A DNA stretch of 64,000 nucleotides from contig JAFFSR010000362.1 in the NCBI GenBank assembly GCA_017163975.1, positions 2,919,001 to 2,983,000 of the forward strand, in the 5' to 3' direction. Every line of letters begins with the position of its first letter. Position 1 is the stretch's first letter. The notes below the pieces were generated by a model. That model searched no databases, had not been told where the DNA came from, and saw only the letters and a list, made by a program, of their open reading frames with translations. Made by a program: the position numbers and the translations under genes. Positions 1-9,366 of the stretch are shown one piece after another. The stretch is from Anastatus disparis. Taxonomy: Eukaryota; Arthropoda; Insecta; Hymenoptera; Eupelmidae.

Positions 1-303
1 GTATGTATATGAATAAAAATATTGAAATTTTTTTATATTGGAAAAGTCAGAGGTATTTGTCTGAGATTCGAATCCAAAACTTGAATACAATCATTGGGAT
101 AAAGTACCGAAATATTATAAATGTTAATAAAATTATAGAATATAAAATTCGAATACGTGAACCGATAGCAGAATATTATATTAATCAGAATCATCAATTT
201 TATTGTGGATATTCATTAAGATTAGCTAATAGTCTTAAAAAAATATAAAAATTAAGAAATTATAAAAATAAGTATTGTACAAAGTAAGTCTAATATTTCA
301 CAA

Positions 304-359
<56 letters not shown>

Positions 360-1284
360 TCCAGAGTTACATATAACAATTACAGGCTATTCGACAGTAG
401 TTTTATTATATAACAAAACACTTGAAACGCCGCAACCCTGCAGAGGAAAAACATATTTTCTGTTTGCAGGTCTGGATGAATAAGGTATATATGCAAATTA
501 AAATAATTAGAGAAAATGTAATAATTTCATGATCGTACAAAAATTTATAATTTCATGATCGTACAAAAATTTATAATAATCATGTCACTTATTTTTGAAT
601 ATCAAACTAAAAAAATTTCTCAATTTTAGTAAAAAATTTTTTATATATCTTACGAAATGCAAAATAAGTCAAAAAAACATCGAAAAGAAATTATACCAAA
701 ATAATCCCATAAATCTTAAGACATAAATAAACATTATGATATATCAAACATAATATTAACAAAATTTCTATCCAAAGTAATTATTTAAAAATTTTTTTAT
801 GAATTTAAATTTATTATAACATTGATGATTAATATCATTTAATGAATTATTTGAGTTATTTTTTTATTTATATTTTATACAATATCAATATTTTTATTCA
901 TATACAATTCATAAAATGAATTATATTATAAATATATAACATGATATCATATGATCTTTCAAACAAAGTGGTTTTTAGAGCTCCTGGCGAGGGTTCCCAC
1001 TAATCAAAAAATCTAACGCTCCGTAACAGTACCTCTATATTTCACACAATTGAAATACACAGTTAAATTAAAAATTATATTTGAAAATTGAGTAAATTTT
1101 AAATTAAATTGAATACATAAATGCAATTTATCATGATATTAATTACAGTTTGAAATATAAGGTGGTGTGCAAAGTCGTTACTCAAGACTATTTATCTTGT
1201 CTTTTGGATGGGTAAGCAATGAAATGTAAAATTACATTTTTAAAAATAGAATTGAATATAAGATGTTGGAAAAAAATTGTATAA
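1..1284. other. AT-rich stretch without a gene
   Basis: No convincing coding region is visible. It holds a (TA)n run at about 308-355 and a 26-bp unit repeated twice in tandem (522-547 and 548-573). Short open frames here have AT-driven composition and no recognisable motif. Confidence 0.6.
522..573. repeat. 26-bp direct tandem duplication
   Basis: Two consecutive identical 26-bp units, each containing TTTCATGATCGTACAAAAAT, lie in otherwise unique AT-rich sequence. Confidence 0.8.
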
Positions 1285-1515
1285 TCCCTGGTAGAAATTT
1301 TATCCAGGCGCCTGTATAAGCTCTCTAGGCTTTTATAGTAAAACTAGATTATTCTAGATAAGAAAAACTAGATGAATGTAGACTAATATGACCCTTGAAT
1401 GCGTGCGCTGCCAACCTACACATTGCGTAGCAGTAATAGAGCAGAACGGAACTTAACCTAATAATGTTCATTCATCGCACCTTTTCTCAAAATAAGTTTA
1501 TCTGTAATATGCAAT

Positions 1516-1836
1516 ATGAAAAGCAGTAAATATCGTATGCAAAAACATCGACGAATAAAAAAGTTGAAAAACGTACTAAGTGAACAACGGAAAGTACAAC
1601 AAAATCAAAAACTATCCTACTGTGCTGATGACGAAAATAGTGAAGTAGAGAGTAACACTGGAGATAATCAATATTTTGTTGATAAACAAAATGTTTTTTC
1701 AATAAATAATGAAGAGAAGAATATATTTGCTCAAACTCAAGATGATTTTGAAAATTATAATGAAAGTCATATTGAGAGTGAAAGTGCTTTTATCACAGAT
1801 AGTGTAAAGAGTATTGAAAGTAATAATAAATTTTAA
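1516..1836 (+). CDS. Small acidic ORF inside the split DNA transposon (unrecognised)
   Basis: A 106-codon ATG-to-TAA frame lies between the left TIR of the DNA transposon and the 5' LTR of element 1. The N-terminal 30 residues are basic (KYRMQKHRRIKKLK); the rest is acidic and Ser/Asn/Glu-rich with no predicted fold I recognise. This layout, a short basic start then a low-complexity acidic stretch, could be the N-terminal exon of a transposase whose remainder is gone, but I see no catalytic motif. It may equally be a chance frame. Function unknown. Confidence 0.35.
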   Translation: MKSSKYRMQKHRRIKKLKNVLSEQRKVQQNQKLSYCADDENSEVESNTGDNQYFVDKQNVFSINNEEKNIFAQTQDDFENYNESHIESESAFITDSVKSIESNNKF

Positions 1837-2658
1837 AATGTCAATAACGTAGAAACTCCAGAGATTATATTAGTTTAATTTACTTTTATTACTATTTAGT
1901 TTACAATTATATTTTATTAGATTATTGATATTTTTATAAATGAAGTAAGGTTGTGTAAAGTCCAGCTGAAAATTCGAGTCAAAAATTTTCCTTTTTTGTT
2001 TTGTTGTTTTTTTTATCCATACATATTTTTAAACTTCCTTTCACTTAAAAGAAAAATATTGCTTTCCCCGTTAAGTAGGCCCTTTTAGGTAAAGAAATAA
2101 TGTTGGATTGTAACTTTGTTTAGGCAGCAAAATGTTACCGCGTAAACTATGTATAAAAAAAATCATACCTCTTGCGAGACCACACTGCTTGTACACAGGT
2201 GTACATCGCTGGTGAAATCTTAAGTCTCTCTATTGGCGCGACAAAAGGACACGTATAAGTGCATATATAAAAAAAAGGGTCTGCACAAACTTAGAAATCC
2301 AAGAGTAAGCCCAAACTATATAAAAAAAAAATTGTTTTCCTTTTCTCTTTCTCATCTTTCCCAAACTCTAACAGCTAAACGTCACATAAATTGCAATTTT
2401 ATGTTTCTAACATACTTTCTTCTTGTATTTTCCTTTTGTTTTGGAGAAATTCCTTTCAGAAAGTTTGTAACCAAAGGTATTATAAGTAATACGAAAAAAA
2501 TATAAATTATGGCAGATGTCTATCTCAAAGACATAGCAAACGAAAAGAATGAACACCTTTTTTTTATATATGAACAACTGTCCTTAAGAGTTATTTTTAA
2601 GACCACCTAAGCTATATTGTAAGAGATACTTGAAAATATTATTTTGAAAATATTCCAT

Positions 2659-2694
<36 letters not shown>

Positions 2695-3785
2695 AAGTAA
2701 CAATTATTTATTAGAATAGAAATGAATATTTTTTTTTTTTAAATTCAGCTTCCTTATTTTTCTTCTAAAATTAAAATAAATTCAAAAATCTCTTATAATA
2801 TATAATACATAAAATCATTAACAGTAGGTAGTACGTAAAAATTGAGTTAATTATTAATGTATACAGTGTAATTGCGTACACTTTATTAACTCATAGTATA
2901 GTAGTAATTTACCTTTAACAACTAATTAGTTATACTTATTTGGCGAAAGCATACTTAAGATTAGTTTAAATTTAATTGTTTTCCATAAGACTAGTTATAT
3001 ACATATTAATCTTAAATCTTATCGATGTAATTCTAAGCGTTGATGCAACAAATATTTTTTTCTCTTTTATTAAAGGCCATATATTTTTCTTTATGACAAA
3101 ATACAGGAACTTTTTAGGTTAAAAAATGTGCATACACTACTGTTGTATAAAATTATATTACGTAAATTTTTTCTTAATTATAGACATATAAAATTTTTAT
3201 TTTTATTATCATTTTTTAAAATTTCTAATTAAATATCCTTAAAACTATTTTCATAAGTACTTAGAGTTCATATCTATTTGTCTGTCATTAGAAATTAGTT
3301 ACCATAAGTTAAAGAATTTAGATTATTAATTGTTTGTTTTAATAATGATTTTTGTATTAGCTTTTAAGTTAACAATAATTTCATATATTTTAATTTTAAG
3401 ATGTATTGTCTAGAAATAAGTGCGAGCAATTCGTATTAGCAATATAATATCAATCGATAATTTCCAAAAGGAAAATTGAACGAAAATGTAATTAGATTTT
3501 GTATTTTATTTTTATTCGATGATATTAATTGTTAACTTTAATTTTAACTTTGTTCTTAATAATTTACTTAGCTAAATAAGAATTTTGTAAAGAGATAAAG
3601 AAAGAAGAAAGGACAGGAAAGTTGAGGGTACGCTCCTCCCACGCTTTTTCTTTCCTATAGTCTGATCTCCTTTCTCTCTCTCTCTCTTGTACCTTGAGGG
3701 AAGCAAAATTGGAGAAAACCGAGTGAAACTATTGTTTTTCCTCTAACACTAGCGCATTTTCCTATGCGTGAATGTCCGGCAGGAG

Positions 3786-3851
3786 TATATAAGGACCAGT
3801 GACGAGTTGCATAATCGTCATTCGTACCACGACTTTGTGCAAACAAGGTTA
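3786..3851 (+). promoter_or_regulatory. LTR core promoter: TATA box, initiator, DPE-like element
   Basis: TATATAA sits at 3786-3792. TCATTC at 3818-3823 puts a TCA-type arthropod initiator A at 3820, 34 bp from the TATA start. Counting that A as +1, bases +28 to +32 read GGTTA, which fits the DPE consensus RGWYV. The same block is conserved in the 3' LTR (TATA at 17811-17817). This would start the genomic RNA inside the LTR. Confidence 0.6.
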
Positions 3852-4021
3852 CGGACCTCCGGGTTTTTCTGCAGACCTTTGAGTCTCCTCTAAATATTTT
3901 TACTAAATTTTTCTGACCTTTTGGTCCCAGTAAATTTTATTTTTTCAAATTCTACTTTTCCAATTTCGCTTCCCAGTTAAAAATTTTTTTGTATCATTTT
4001 AAATAAGGAAATATAGAAAAA

Positions 4022-4027
4022 GTAAGT
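4022..4027 (+). promoter_or_regulatory. Candidate splice donor in LTR/leader (GTAAGT)
   Basis: A consensus GTAAGT follows the predicted transcription start by about 200 bp, within the LTR. Together with the strong acceptor at 13939-13970 it would give a subgenomic env mRNA. Acceptor-like sequences before the small upstream ORFs could use it too. Confidence 0.45.
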
Positions 4028-4198
4028 CTAAAAAGATTTTAATCTTATTTCTTTTTTTTTCTACCTTAATCAAACGCACGATTTGGTGGGTGTAACCAAT
4101 CCCCAAGTCAACAGAAACCATTTCGAACGCAAGTTGAAGGATATAACTAACCCTTCAACTAAAATAAATTTTTCGAACGCAAATCAAGAACATTATTT

Positions 4199-4453
4199 GA
4201 AGCGTGTAGCTGCAAAGGTGGCTATCTCCATTTTTCCCGAATTCATTTTTATTGCATTTTCGTATACAGAACATTAAAATTTATCATGAAAAAATCATAT
4301 GGGACTAAAATATAGGTATAGTCTTTTTTTATGACATGAAAAAAATATGGTGTATTGCAAAATACACTGAATTTTAAGTATAAGTACAGCAGAAAATGTT
4401 ATTTCTTGAAAAAAATTTTTTTGGAGATAACTACTTTTGCAGCTATACGCTTC
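4199..4453. mobile_element. 255-bp MITE inserted in the 5' LTR
   Basis: The left end GAAGCGTGTAGCTGCAAA is the near-exact reverse complement of the right end, giving TIRs of about 32 bp with a few mismatches. It is flanked by ATTT on both sides (4195-4198 and 4454-4457). The 3' LTR has the uninterrupted site with one ATTT, so the insertion and its 4-bp duplication are directly visible. No coding capacity. The superfamily is not determined from 4 bp alone. Confidence 0.9.
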
Positions 4454-4934
4454 ATTTGCTCTTGCCTTTTTTTTTTCTCAAAAGGAACATTCGAAAGTTA
4501 ATTGACAGGCGTAACCAACCAGTCAATGTTTCTATTTTTATAGAACAAGTTCCCCTTTGAATCGAACGCCACTGAAAGGGTAATCAGTTACTTGCTTGCA
4601 AGTATCTAACCCTTCAGTATACCTTTTCTGGAGTAGTAATATTCCTTAAAGGTAAGAGTTAAAAGGGTATCATTAGCCTTGTGCTATAACCCTTTAGCTC
4701 CTAACTCTCGAGGGTATATGTTGATCAAGTGAAGATCACAATAACCCCTTGAGTTATTTATTTATAAATTTCTGCAATTTTTATTAGTATTTTTTTGCAA
4801 CTAATGTGAACCTCGACCCCTTAGGCTACGCTTAGACTCGAAAAAGAAGAAGTCACAGCGGTGACTTATTTCTGTAATAATTATTATTAATATTAAAAAG
4901 AAAATTAAAAATATTAACTAATTATTACATTACA

Positions 4935-5184
4935 AAGTAGAGGCCCCGGGGGGATGGCATTAGTCGCGATTAATATTAATAAATTTTAAAATTAAAAATC
5001 AAAAATTAAAAACACAAAATTTTCGTAAAAAAATATTTTTCTCTCCTTTAAAATTTTTAGATCAAAGTAATTGTCTTTTCTAAAAAAAAAAATATATAAT
5101 AATAATAATAAAAATAATAAATAATTAAAAAGGGTAAATGCAATAAAAATTAATTTTTTTTCTCGTTATATTTCTTTTTTCTTT
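4935..5184 (+). other. Element 1 leader start, noncoding
   Basis: A GC-rich patch (GAGGCCCCGGGGGGATGG, 4941-4958) lies directly after the LTR, followed by AT-rich sequence. A 15-bp unit GGTAAATGCAATAAA at 5133-5147 has its exact reverse complement at 5972-5986, bracketing the first small ORF. Confidence 0.5.
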
Positions 5185-5688
5185 GTGGACCCAGCATTAA
5201 AACAACAGACATCCATTGCTAGGAAGCTTAGACGTCGGGAAAATAGGCGTTTGAGAAGAGAACTTTTAAAAATTTTTAAGGCGCATAAAAGGCGTGTCGA
5301 GAGAAACGTCCAACGCTTTAAGAACCAGCCTGTTCATCTCAAAGTGCTCAAGTGGGGAGCACAGCCAAAAGAAATTCTGCGTACACCATTTGTGGAGTAC
5401 AGACTAACTCCTATAACGACCTCTGTTACCCCTATGTCAGTAGGGACCGCCCTCGCTGTTGAGAGACGTATACCTGTGGGACTACCGTCTCCACTAAAGG
5501 AAGAAAATCGGCCTCGAAGTTCCTTAAAGCCAAATTATCTAACGGAGAAAAACAGCCTTCCACTCCCGTATGTACCAAAACCAATAGGGAACGCAGTGGT
5601 TTCAAATGAGGAATACATTCCTTCGAAAAAACGGGCACTATTCAAGATAAAAAGTATCGTGGTGCTAGAAAAAACCACTCATAAATAG
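5185..5688 (+). CDS. Accessory ORF A: basic protein with arginine-rich motif, no ATG at its start
   Basis: An open frame of about 167 codons ends in TAG at 5686-5688. The listed start is GTG, and the frame stays open upstream through AT-rich sequence without an in-frame ATG. Just before it is a pyrimidine run ending in AG (TTCTTTGTGGACCCAG, AG at 5193-5194), so entry by splicing onto an upstream exon is a reasonable reading. The N-terminal part is strongly basic (RKLRRRENRRLRR), like arginine-rich RNA-binding helices of complex-retrovirus regulators; the rest is Pro/Lys-rich with no known domain. The Rev-like role is speculation. It lies between the 5' LTR and gag, where simple gypsy elements have no gene. 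Confidence 0.45.
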   Translation: MDPALKQQTSIARKLRRRENRRLRRELLKIFKAHKRRVERNVQRFKNQPVHLKVLKWGAQPKEILRTPFVEYRLTPITTSVTPMSVGTALAVERRIPVGLPSPLKEENRPRSSLKPNYLTEKNSLPLPYVPKPIGNAVVSNEEYIPSKKRALFKIKSIVVLEKTTHK

Positions 5689-6117
5689 CAGGAATATATC
5701 GCTAAGCCCAAACTGGAAGATTTGTCTCAATGAAAAAGGCTTACCAAGAACGCCTAGAAGTCTAAAGAATACTGAAGACAAACAAGAGACGGTCGGGAGA
5801 GTAAAAGTCATAAAAAAATTACTGTTTTAATAAAATACCCTTCCTATTTTTAAACTTAATACTGTACAATTAAAAACATTTTGTTTGCGTCTTTAATAAA
5901 TAATTATTGTTAAATAATCTAAATTTTATAATAAAACTCATACTTCTTTTATAAAATATATATTGTGTTCGTTTATTGCATTTACCACCTTAACAATTAA
6001 TTTTATTTTAATTAAATCTTTTAACAAAAATATAAAATTAGTAATAATCTTTCGATTGAAAAAATTTTTATTATACATACATCTTTGTCTTTGCATAATT
6101 CACTATAGATAATATCG

Positions 6118-6510
6118 ATGATACCATTAATTGACAGTAGCGATTTGCATACGCAAGCACGACTACGATATTTAATTGATCGCGTAAATACTTTAGAGCA
6201 ATTCATTGAAGCTCAAGATACTAAAGCATCAAAAGAAATAGAATATTTAAAAGAACAAAATTACATATTAGAAGCTATTTTAAGAAAACAAGTTGAAACC
6301 ATAGAGAAATTAATTGAATCACAGAACGCTGTAGTCGACTCAGTAAATCAACTAACGGAAAAGAAAGAAAAAATAGCAACTTGCTTAGGGTATCACACGA
6401 GCGAGTCAATTAAACGATTTACAGAGTTAAAAACACAAAATAAAGATATTAACAATCAATTAGAAATTTTAACTAAGAAAGTTGACAGTTTGCCCTTAAA
6501 AAAGAAATAA
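6118..6510 (+). CDS. Accessory ORF B: predicted coiled-coil protein
   Basis: A 130-codon frame from ATG to TAA. Residues of about 15-120 show heptad-like spacing of Leu/Ile with many Glu/Lys/Gln, typical of a long helix or coiled coil; the C-terminus is LPLKKK. No signal peptide, membrane segment or zinc motif. A TTTGTCTTTGC...CTATAG sequence just upstream could be a splice acceptor. Function unknown; it is not shared with element 2. The length and charge pattern in AT-rich DNA argue for real coding, but no homologue comes to mind. Confidence 0.5.
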   Translation: MIPLIDSSDLHTQARLRYLIDRVNTLEQFIEAQDTKASKEIEYLKEQNYILEAILRKQVETIEKLIESQNAVVDSVNQLTEKKEKIATCLGYHTSESIKRFTELKTQNKDINNQLEILTKKVDSLPLKKK

Positions 6511-6887
6511 TAATCAAATAAATATTTTAGTTGCATATGAATATTTATTTTTTACATTATGCTTAATTTAAATAACGTTATTATTTTTAGCATCTTTTTT
6601 TTGAATTTATACTTTACATCTTATTTTACTCTTAATTATTTTGGAATTAGCATAGTTATTTAATATATTTTAAATCTTTTCTTCAGCTGTAGCAAATTTT
6701 ATTCAATCTAAATGTTCTTATCCTTTTACATATTCAAATAATTATTTGAATTTTAATTGCTAAACAAGTAATTGTTACCTTGTTATATTTTTTACTTTTG
6801 CAAAAAATAAATTATCATATGCAAGCCTAAATTAAAGAATCGTATAATAAATATAATAATAATCAAATAATAATAAATTGAAAATCT

Positions 6888-7343
6888 ATGGATTTAGAAA
6901 CGTTGTCTAAGGACGTATTATACGATAGTCATTTTATTTACGCTTTTAACCTAGCAAGAATTTTTTCTGATCTAAACGGATCAAAGAAAGCAGTAAAAAT
7001 TTATTTTTCTCTCTACAATGAAAAAATTTCAGAAGGACTAGTTAAACAAATTAGTTATAAAAATCTTAAGCTAAAATATTTACAAGTTAAAGAAGATTTA
7101 ATTTGTCCTGCTACGTTTTTTCAAATTAATTCAAGATTCGTCTTTGATATTAATTTGTACGCCGAAGAAATTATTTCGAATCTAGAAACAGCAGCATATT
7201 TAAGCAGAGATGCATTTGGCTATTATATAGATAAGTCGGTATTGGATTTTCTTATAAATTGGCTTAAACCTAGCTACGTTGGGACGGACTGCTTTAGACC
7301 TATTTCTAGATTAAGAGCACTTCATCTTTTAAGAATAGTTTAA
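6888..7343 (+). CDS. Accessory ORF C: unrecognised 151-residue protein
   Basis: ATG-to-TAA frame of 151 codons, 16 bp ahead of ORF D. Mixed helical-looking composition, rich in Leu, Tyr and Phe, ending in a basic tail (RPISRLRALHLLRIV). No signal peptide, no membrane span long enough to be confident, no zinc or catalytic motif. The compact head-to-tail packing C-D-gag suggests a translated block rather than chance frames. Function unknown. Confidence 0.5.
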   Translation: MDLETLSKDVLYDSHFIYAFNLARIFSDLNGSKKAVKIYFSLYNEKISEGLVKQISYKNLKLKYLQVKEDLICPATFFQINSRFVFDINLYAEEIISNLETAAYLSRDAFGYYIDKSVLDFLINWLKPSYVGTDCFRPISRLRALHLLRIV

Positions 7344-7359
7344 GCTTACTTTTTTCCAA

Positions 7360-7806
7360 ATGCACCCTAGAATAAAAGAGTATTTTATGTACAGAGAAAT
7401 CACGAGAGTACATAGAATTTGCGATAGACTATCCAATGAAAATTTTTGGTTAGGCCACTTCAATGAAGAAGGTGATGCTTATAATCTTCATTACTTATTT
7501 AATAATAACCGTGAAATTGAACCTACAGAAGAAACACCTTATTTTAATACTTGGAGAGAATATAAGCTAAAACCACATTGGATAGTTAGAAAATTTTTTG
7601 AGTTTAATAAAGAAGCTTCTCAAAGACGTAAGAATTACAGGAAAGAACTAGGAAAACTAGTCGATTGCGATTGGAATTTAGAAAATTACTTCTCAATTAA
7701 TAAGATAAGTTCGTGGGTTGGCAACCCCCACAAACTCATAACTATTGAACACTGTAGAGCCTCAATTACAATAAGCGTAGGACACATTAAAATTTTTAAG
7801 AACTAA
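7360..7806 (+). CDS. Accessory ORF D: basic 148-residue protein, same frame as gag
   Basis: A 148-codon frame rich in Arg, Tyr, Trp and His. Its TAA (7804-7806) is followed immediately by the gag ATG at 7807, in the same reading frame. It could therefore be an N-terminal extension of gag separated by one stop (mutation or readthrough), or a separate protein with stop-start coupling. I recognise no domain. The direct abutment is the strongest hint that this stretch is coding. Confidence 0.5.
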   Translation: MHPRIKEYFMYREITRVHRICDRLSNENFWLGHFNEEGDAYNLHYLFNNNREIEPTEETPYFNTWREYKLKPHWIVRKFFEFNKEASQRRKNYRKELGKLVDCDWNLENYFSINKISSWVGNPHKLITIEHCRASITISVGHIKIFKN

Positions 7807-9366
7807 ATGAGTTCAGACAAACTGCCTGGTAGAATTACCAGAAATTTATCAAAAAACAACGAAGAGTTGAAACAAATTGTAGATAATTTCAACCCTTTAG
7901 CGTCAAGAGACAAGATTCCTCTAGACAAAAACGAAAAAAATTTGTTAACAGAGAACGAAAACTCAACAAACTCGGACGACTCAATTAGCGATAGTAGTTT
8001 ATTGAATAGCACTCTCGTACAGAGCACAAGCTCAGAAACCACTCCTAAAGTGGATGATACAAATCAGGGAAACACCATACCAGCAGATTCCAGTGGTTTT
8101 TCACCTTTACAACCTACTATTCAAGCTGTTAACATGGCACCACAAGTCATACCCTTGAAGGACGCCTTGAAGGTTGTCCCTGAATACGATGCGAAAAACA
8201 TACCCTTGAGTGTGTTTTTTGAAGGTTGCGACGAAGCAAAAGAAATGGTAGGCACAGAAAGTGAAGCCAACCTTACAAAGTTCTTGAGATCAAAATTAAC
8301 CGGTGATGTAAGAAGTGCTATACATGGACAAGCATTCACCACGGTAGAAGCGCTTAAGGATTATTTAAAATCTATATATGCACCAGCAAAGACTGTGCAT
8401 CAACTACAAGGTGAGCCCAGCTCAGAATTTCAGGCAGACGACGAGCCTGTTATTACTTTTGCAAATAGGATTAAAGAAATAGGTAGGCATATCCTAGAAG
8501 CTAATAAAATAACGACTGGAGAAAATACAGATGCTTTTGAAACAAGTGTCAAAGATTCCATGGTAGAATGCTTTAAGCAGGGTTTAAAATCTGAAATTGA
8601 GCGTCGTCTTACTGATGCAAACGACATGACTAATATACTTAAAAACGCCATCAAAGCTGAAAGAGCCATAGAAGCTCAACAAGCTTTGAGAAACCCTAGT
8701 AAAAGATTTGGGGTTCAAGGCATCAATAAAAAACATACATTTGCTTGTCAGATCTGTAAATCGGCAAATCATGAAACGAGCAAATGTAGTATAGAACTAA
8801 AGCCAACAACTAATTGTCAAATTTGCAAAAAACCCGGGCATACCGCTGAAAAATGTCTATTGAGACAGCAGCAAGGTGACATGCAAAAATGTCAAATATG
8901 CAGCAACTTAGGGCATACTGCAAATAATTGCAGAATATCTTACCCTAACAAAAAATGTCAACTTTGTGACAAAATTGGTCTCGAAGCAAGAAACTGTCAG
9001 TCAAGAGGCACAACTTCACAAAACTGTCAAATATGCAATAAATACGGCCATATTGCTAAAAATTGCAATAATAATTTAAATGCTGGTTTGACTTGTCAAT
9101 TATGCAATAAGGCTGGTCATTCAGCAAAAACATGTAGGCCTCAACAAATTTATTTCAAAGCTAAAAAGGTATGCAACTATTGCAAAAATGAAGGACATTC
9201 CATAGAAGAATGTCGCAAAAGACAGTACAGAGAACAACAAGTGGGAAACGCTCCTGGTATCTCGAAAACGAGCACAATAGTAGAGATACCACAAAATCAG
9301 ATGCGCTCGACAAATATGATTATGAACAGCAACGAAGAAACCTTAGAGTTTCTACAATTGCAATAA
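7807..9366 (+). CDS. gag: Gag polyprotein of element 1 with seven zinc-knuckle units
   Basis: 519 codons, uninterrupted. The N-terminal ~105 residues are Ser/Asn/Glu-rich (matrix-like or linker). Residues ~110-300 read as a gypsy capsid (IPLSVFFEGCDEAKEMV and following helices). Residues ~313-468 hold seven CX2CX4HX4C-type units. Six are complete; the fourth (around 8958-8999) has Leu where His is expected. Gypsy Gags normally carry one to three knuckles, so this is a large expansion for RNA binding and packaging. The frame ends at TAA 9364-9366, overlapping the protease frame by about 150 bp. The start is chosen at the ATG right after the ORF D stop; a longer product is possible. Confidence 0.88.
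   Translation: MSSDKLPGRITRNLSKNNEELKQIVDNFNPLASRDKIPLDKNEKNLLTENENSTNSDDSISDSSLLNSTLVQSTSSETTPKVDDTNQGNTIPADSSGFSPLQPTIQAVNMAPQVIPLKDALKVVPEYDAKNIPLSVFFEGCDEAKEMVGTESEANLTKFLRSKLTGDVRSAIHGQAFTTVEALKDYLKSIYAPAKTVHQLQGEPSSEFQADDEPVITFANRIKEIGRHILEANKITTGENTDAFETSVKDSMVECFKQGLKSEIERRLTDANDMTNILKNAIKAERAIEAQQALRNPSKRFGVQGINKKHTFACQICKSANHETSKCSIELKPTTNCQICKKPGHTAEKCLLRQQQGDMQKCQICSNLGHTANNCRISYPNKKCQLCDKIGLEARNCQSRGTTSQNCQICNKYGHIAKNCNNNLNAGLTCQLCNKAGHSAKTCRPQQIYFKAKKVCNYCKNEGHSIEECRKRQYREQQVGNAPGISKTSTIVEIPQNQMRSTNMIMNSNEETLEFLQLQ
9243..9290 (+). promoter_or_regulatory. -1 ribosomal frameshift signal, gag to protease-pol
   Basis: Heptamer G GGA AAC at 9243-9249 is in the gag phase that allows simultaneous -1 slippage (X XXY YYZ). 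After a 6-nt spacer comes GGTATCTC (9256-9263), which pairs perfectly with GAGATACC (9283-9290), an 8-bp stem with a 19-nt loop; a competing 4-bp CTCG/CGAG hairpin lies inside. The -1 frame continues into the protease. This is the textbook layout of a retroviral frameshift site. Confidence 0.85.

Larger units (their letters stand above)
1954..4934 (+). repeat. 5' LTR of element 1
   Basis: It matches 16077-18704 over nearly its whole length. It is about 350 bp longer because of a MITE (4199-4453) and extra AT-rich sequence around 2630-2745 that includes a (TA)n run. It starts TG and ends CA as expected. I could not identify the primer binding site: the sequence after the LTR (AAGTAGAGGCCCCGGGGGG) does not start with TGG. 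Confidence 0.92.

Noticed and set aside
2233..2505. 90-codon frame in the 5' LTR
   Set aside because: Not kept open as such in the 3' LTR and lacks any motif.
3655..3846. Minus-strand open frame repeated at 17593-17871
   Set aside because: Antisense to the LTR promoter region; present twice only because LTRs are duplicated, no domain.
4935..4960. Primer binding site of element 1
   Set aside because: No TGG directly after the LTR end and no tRNA complement I can name; left unassigned.
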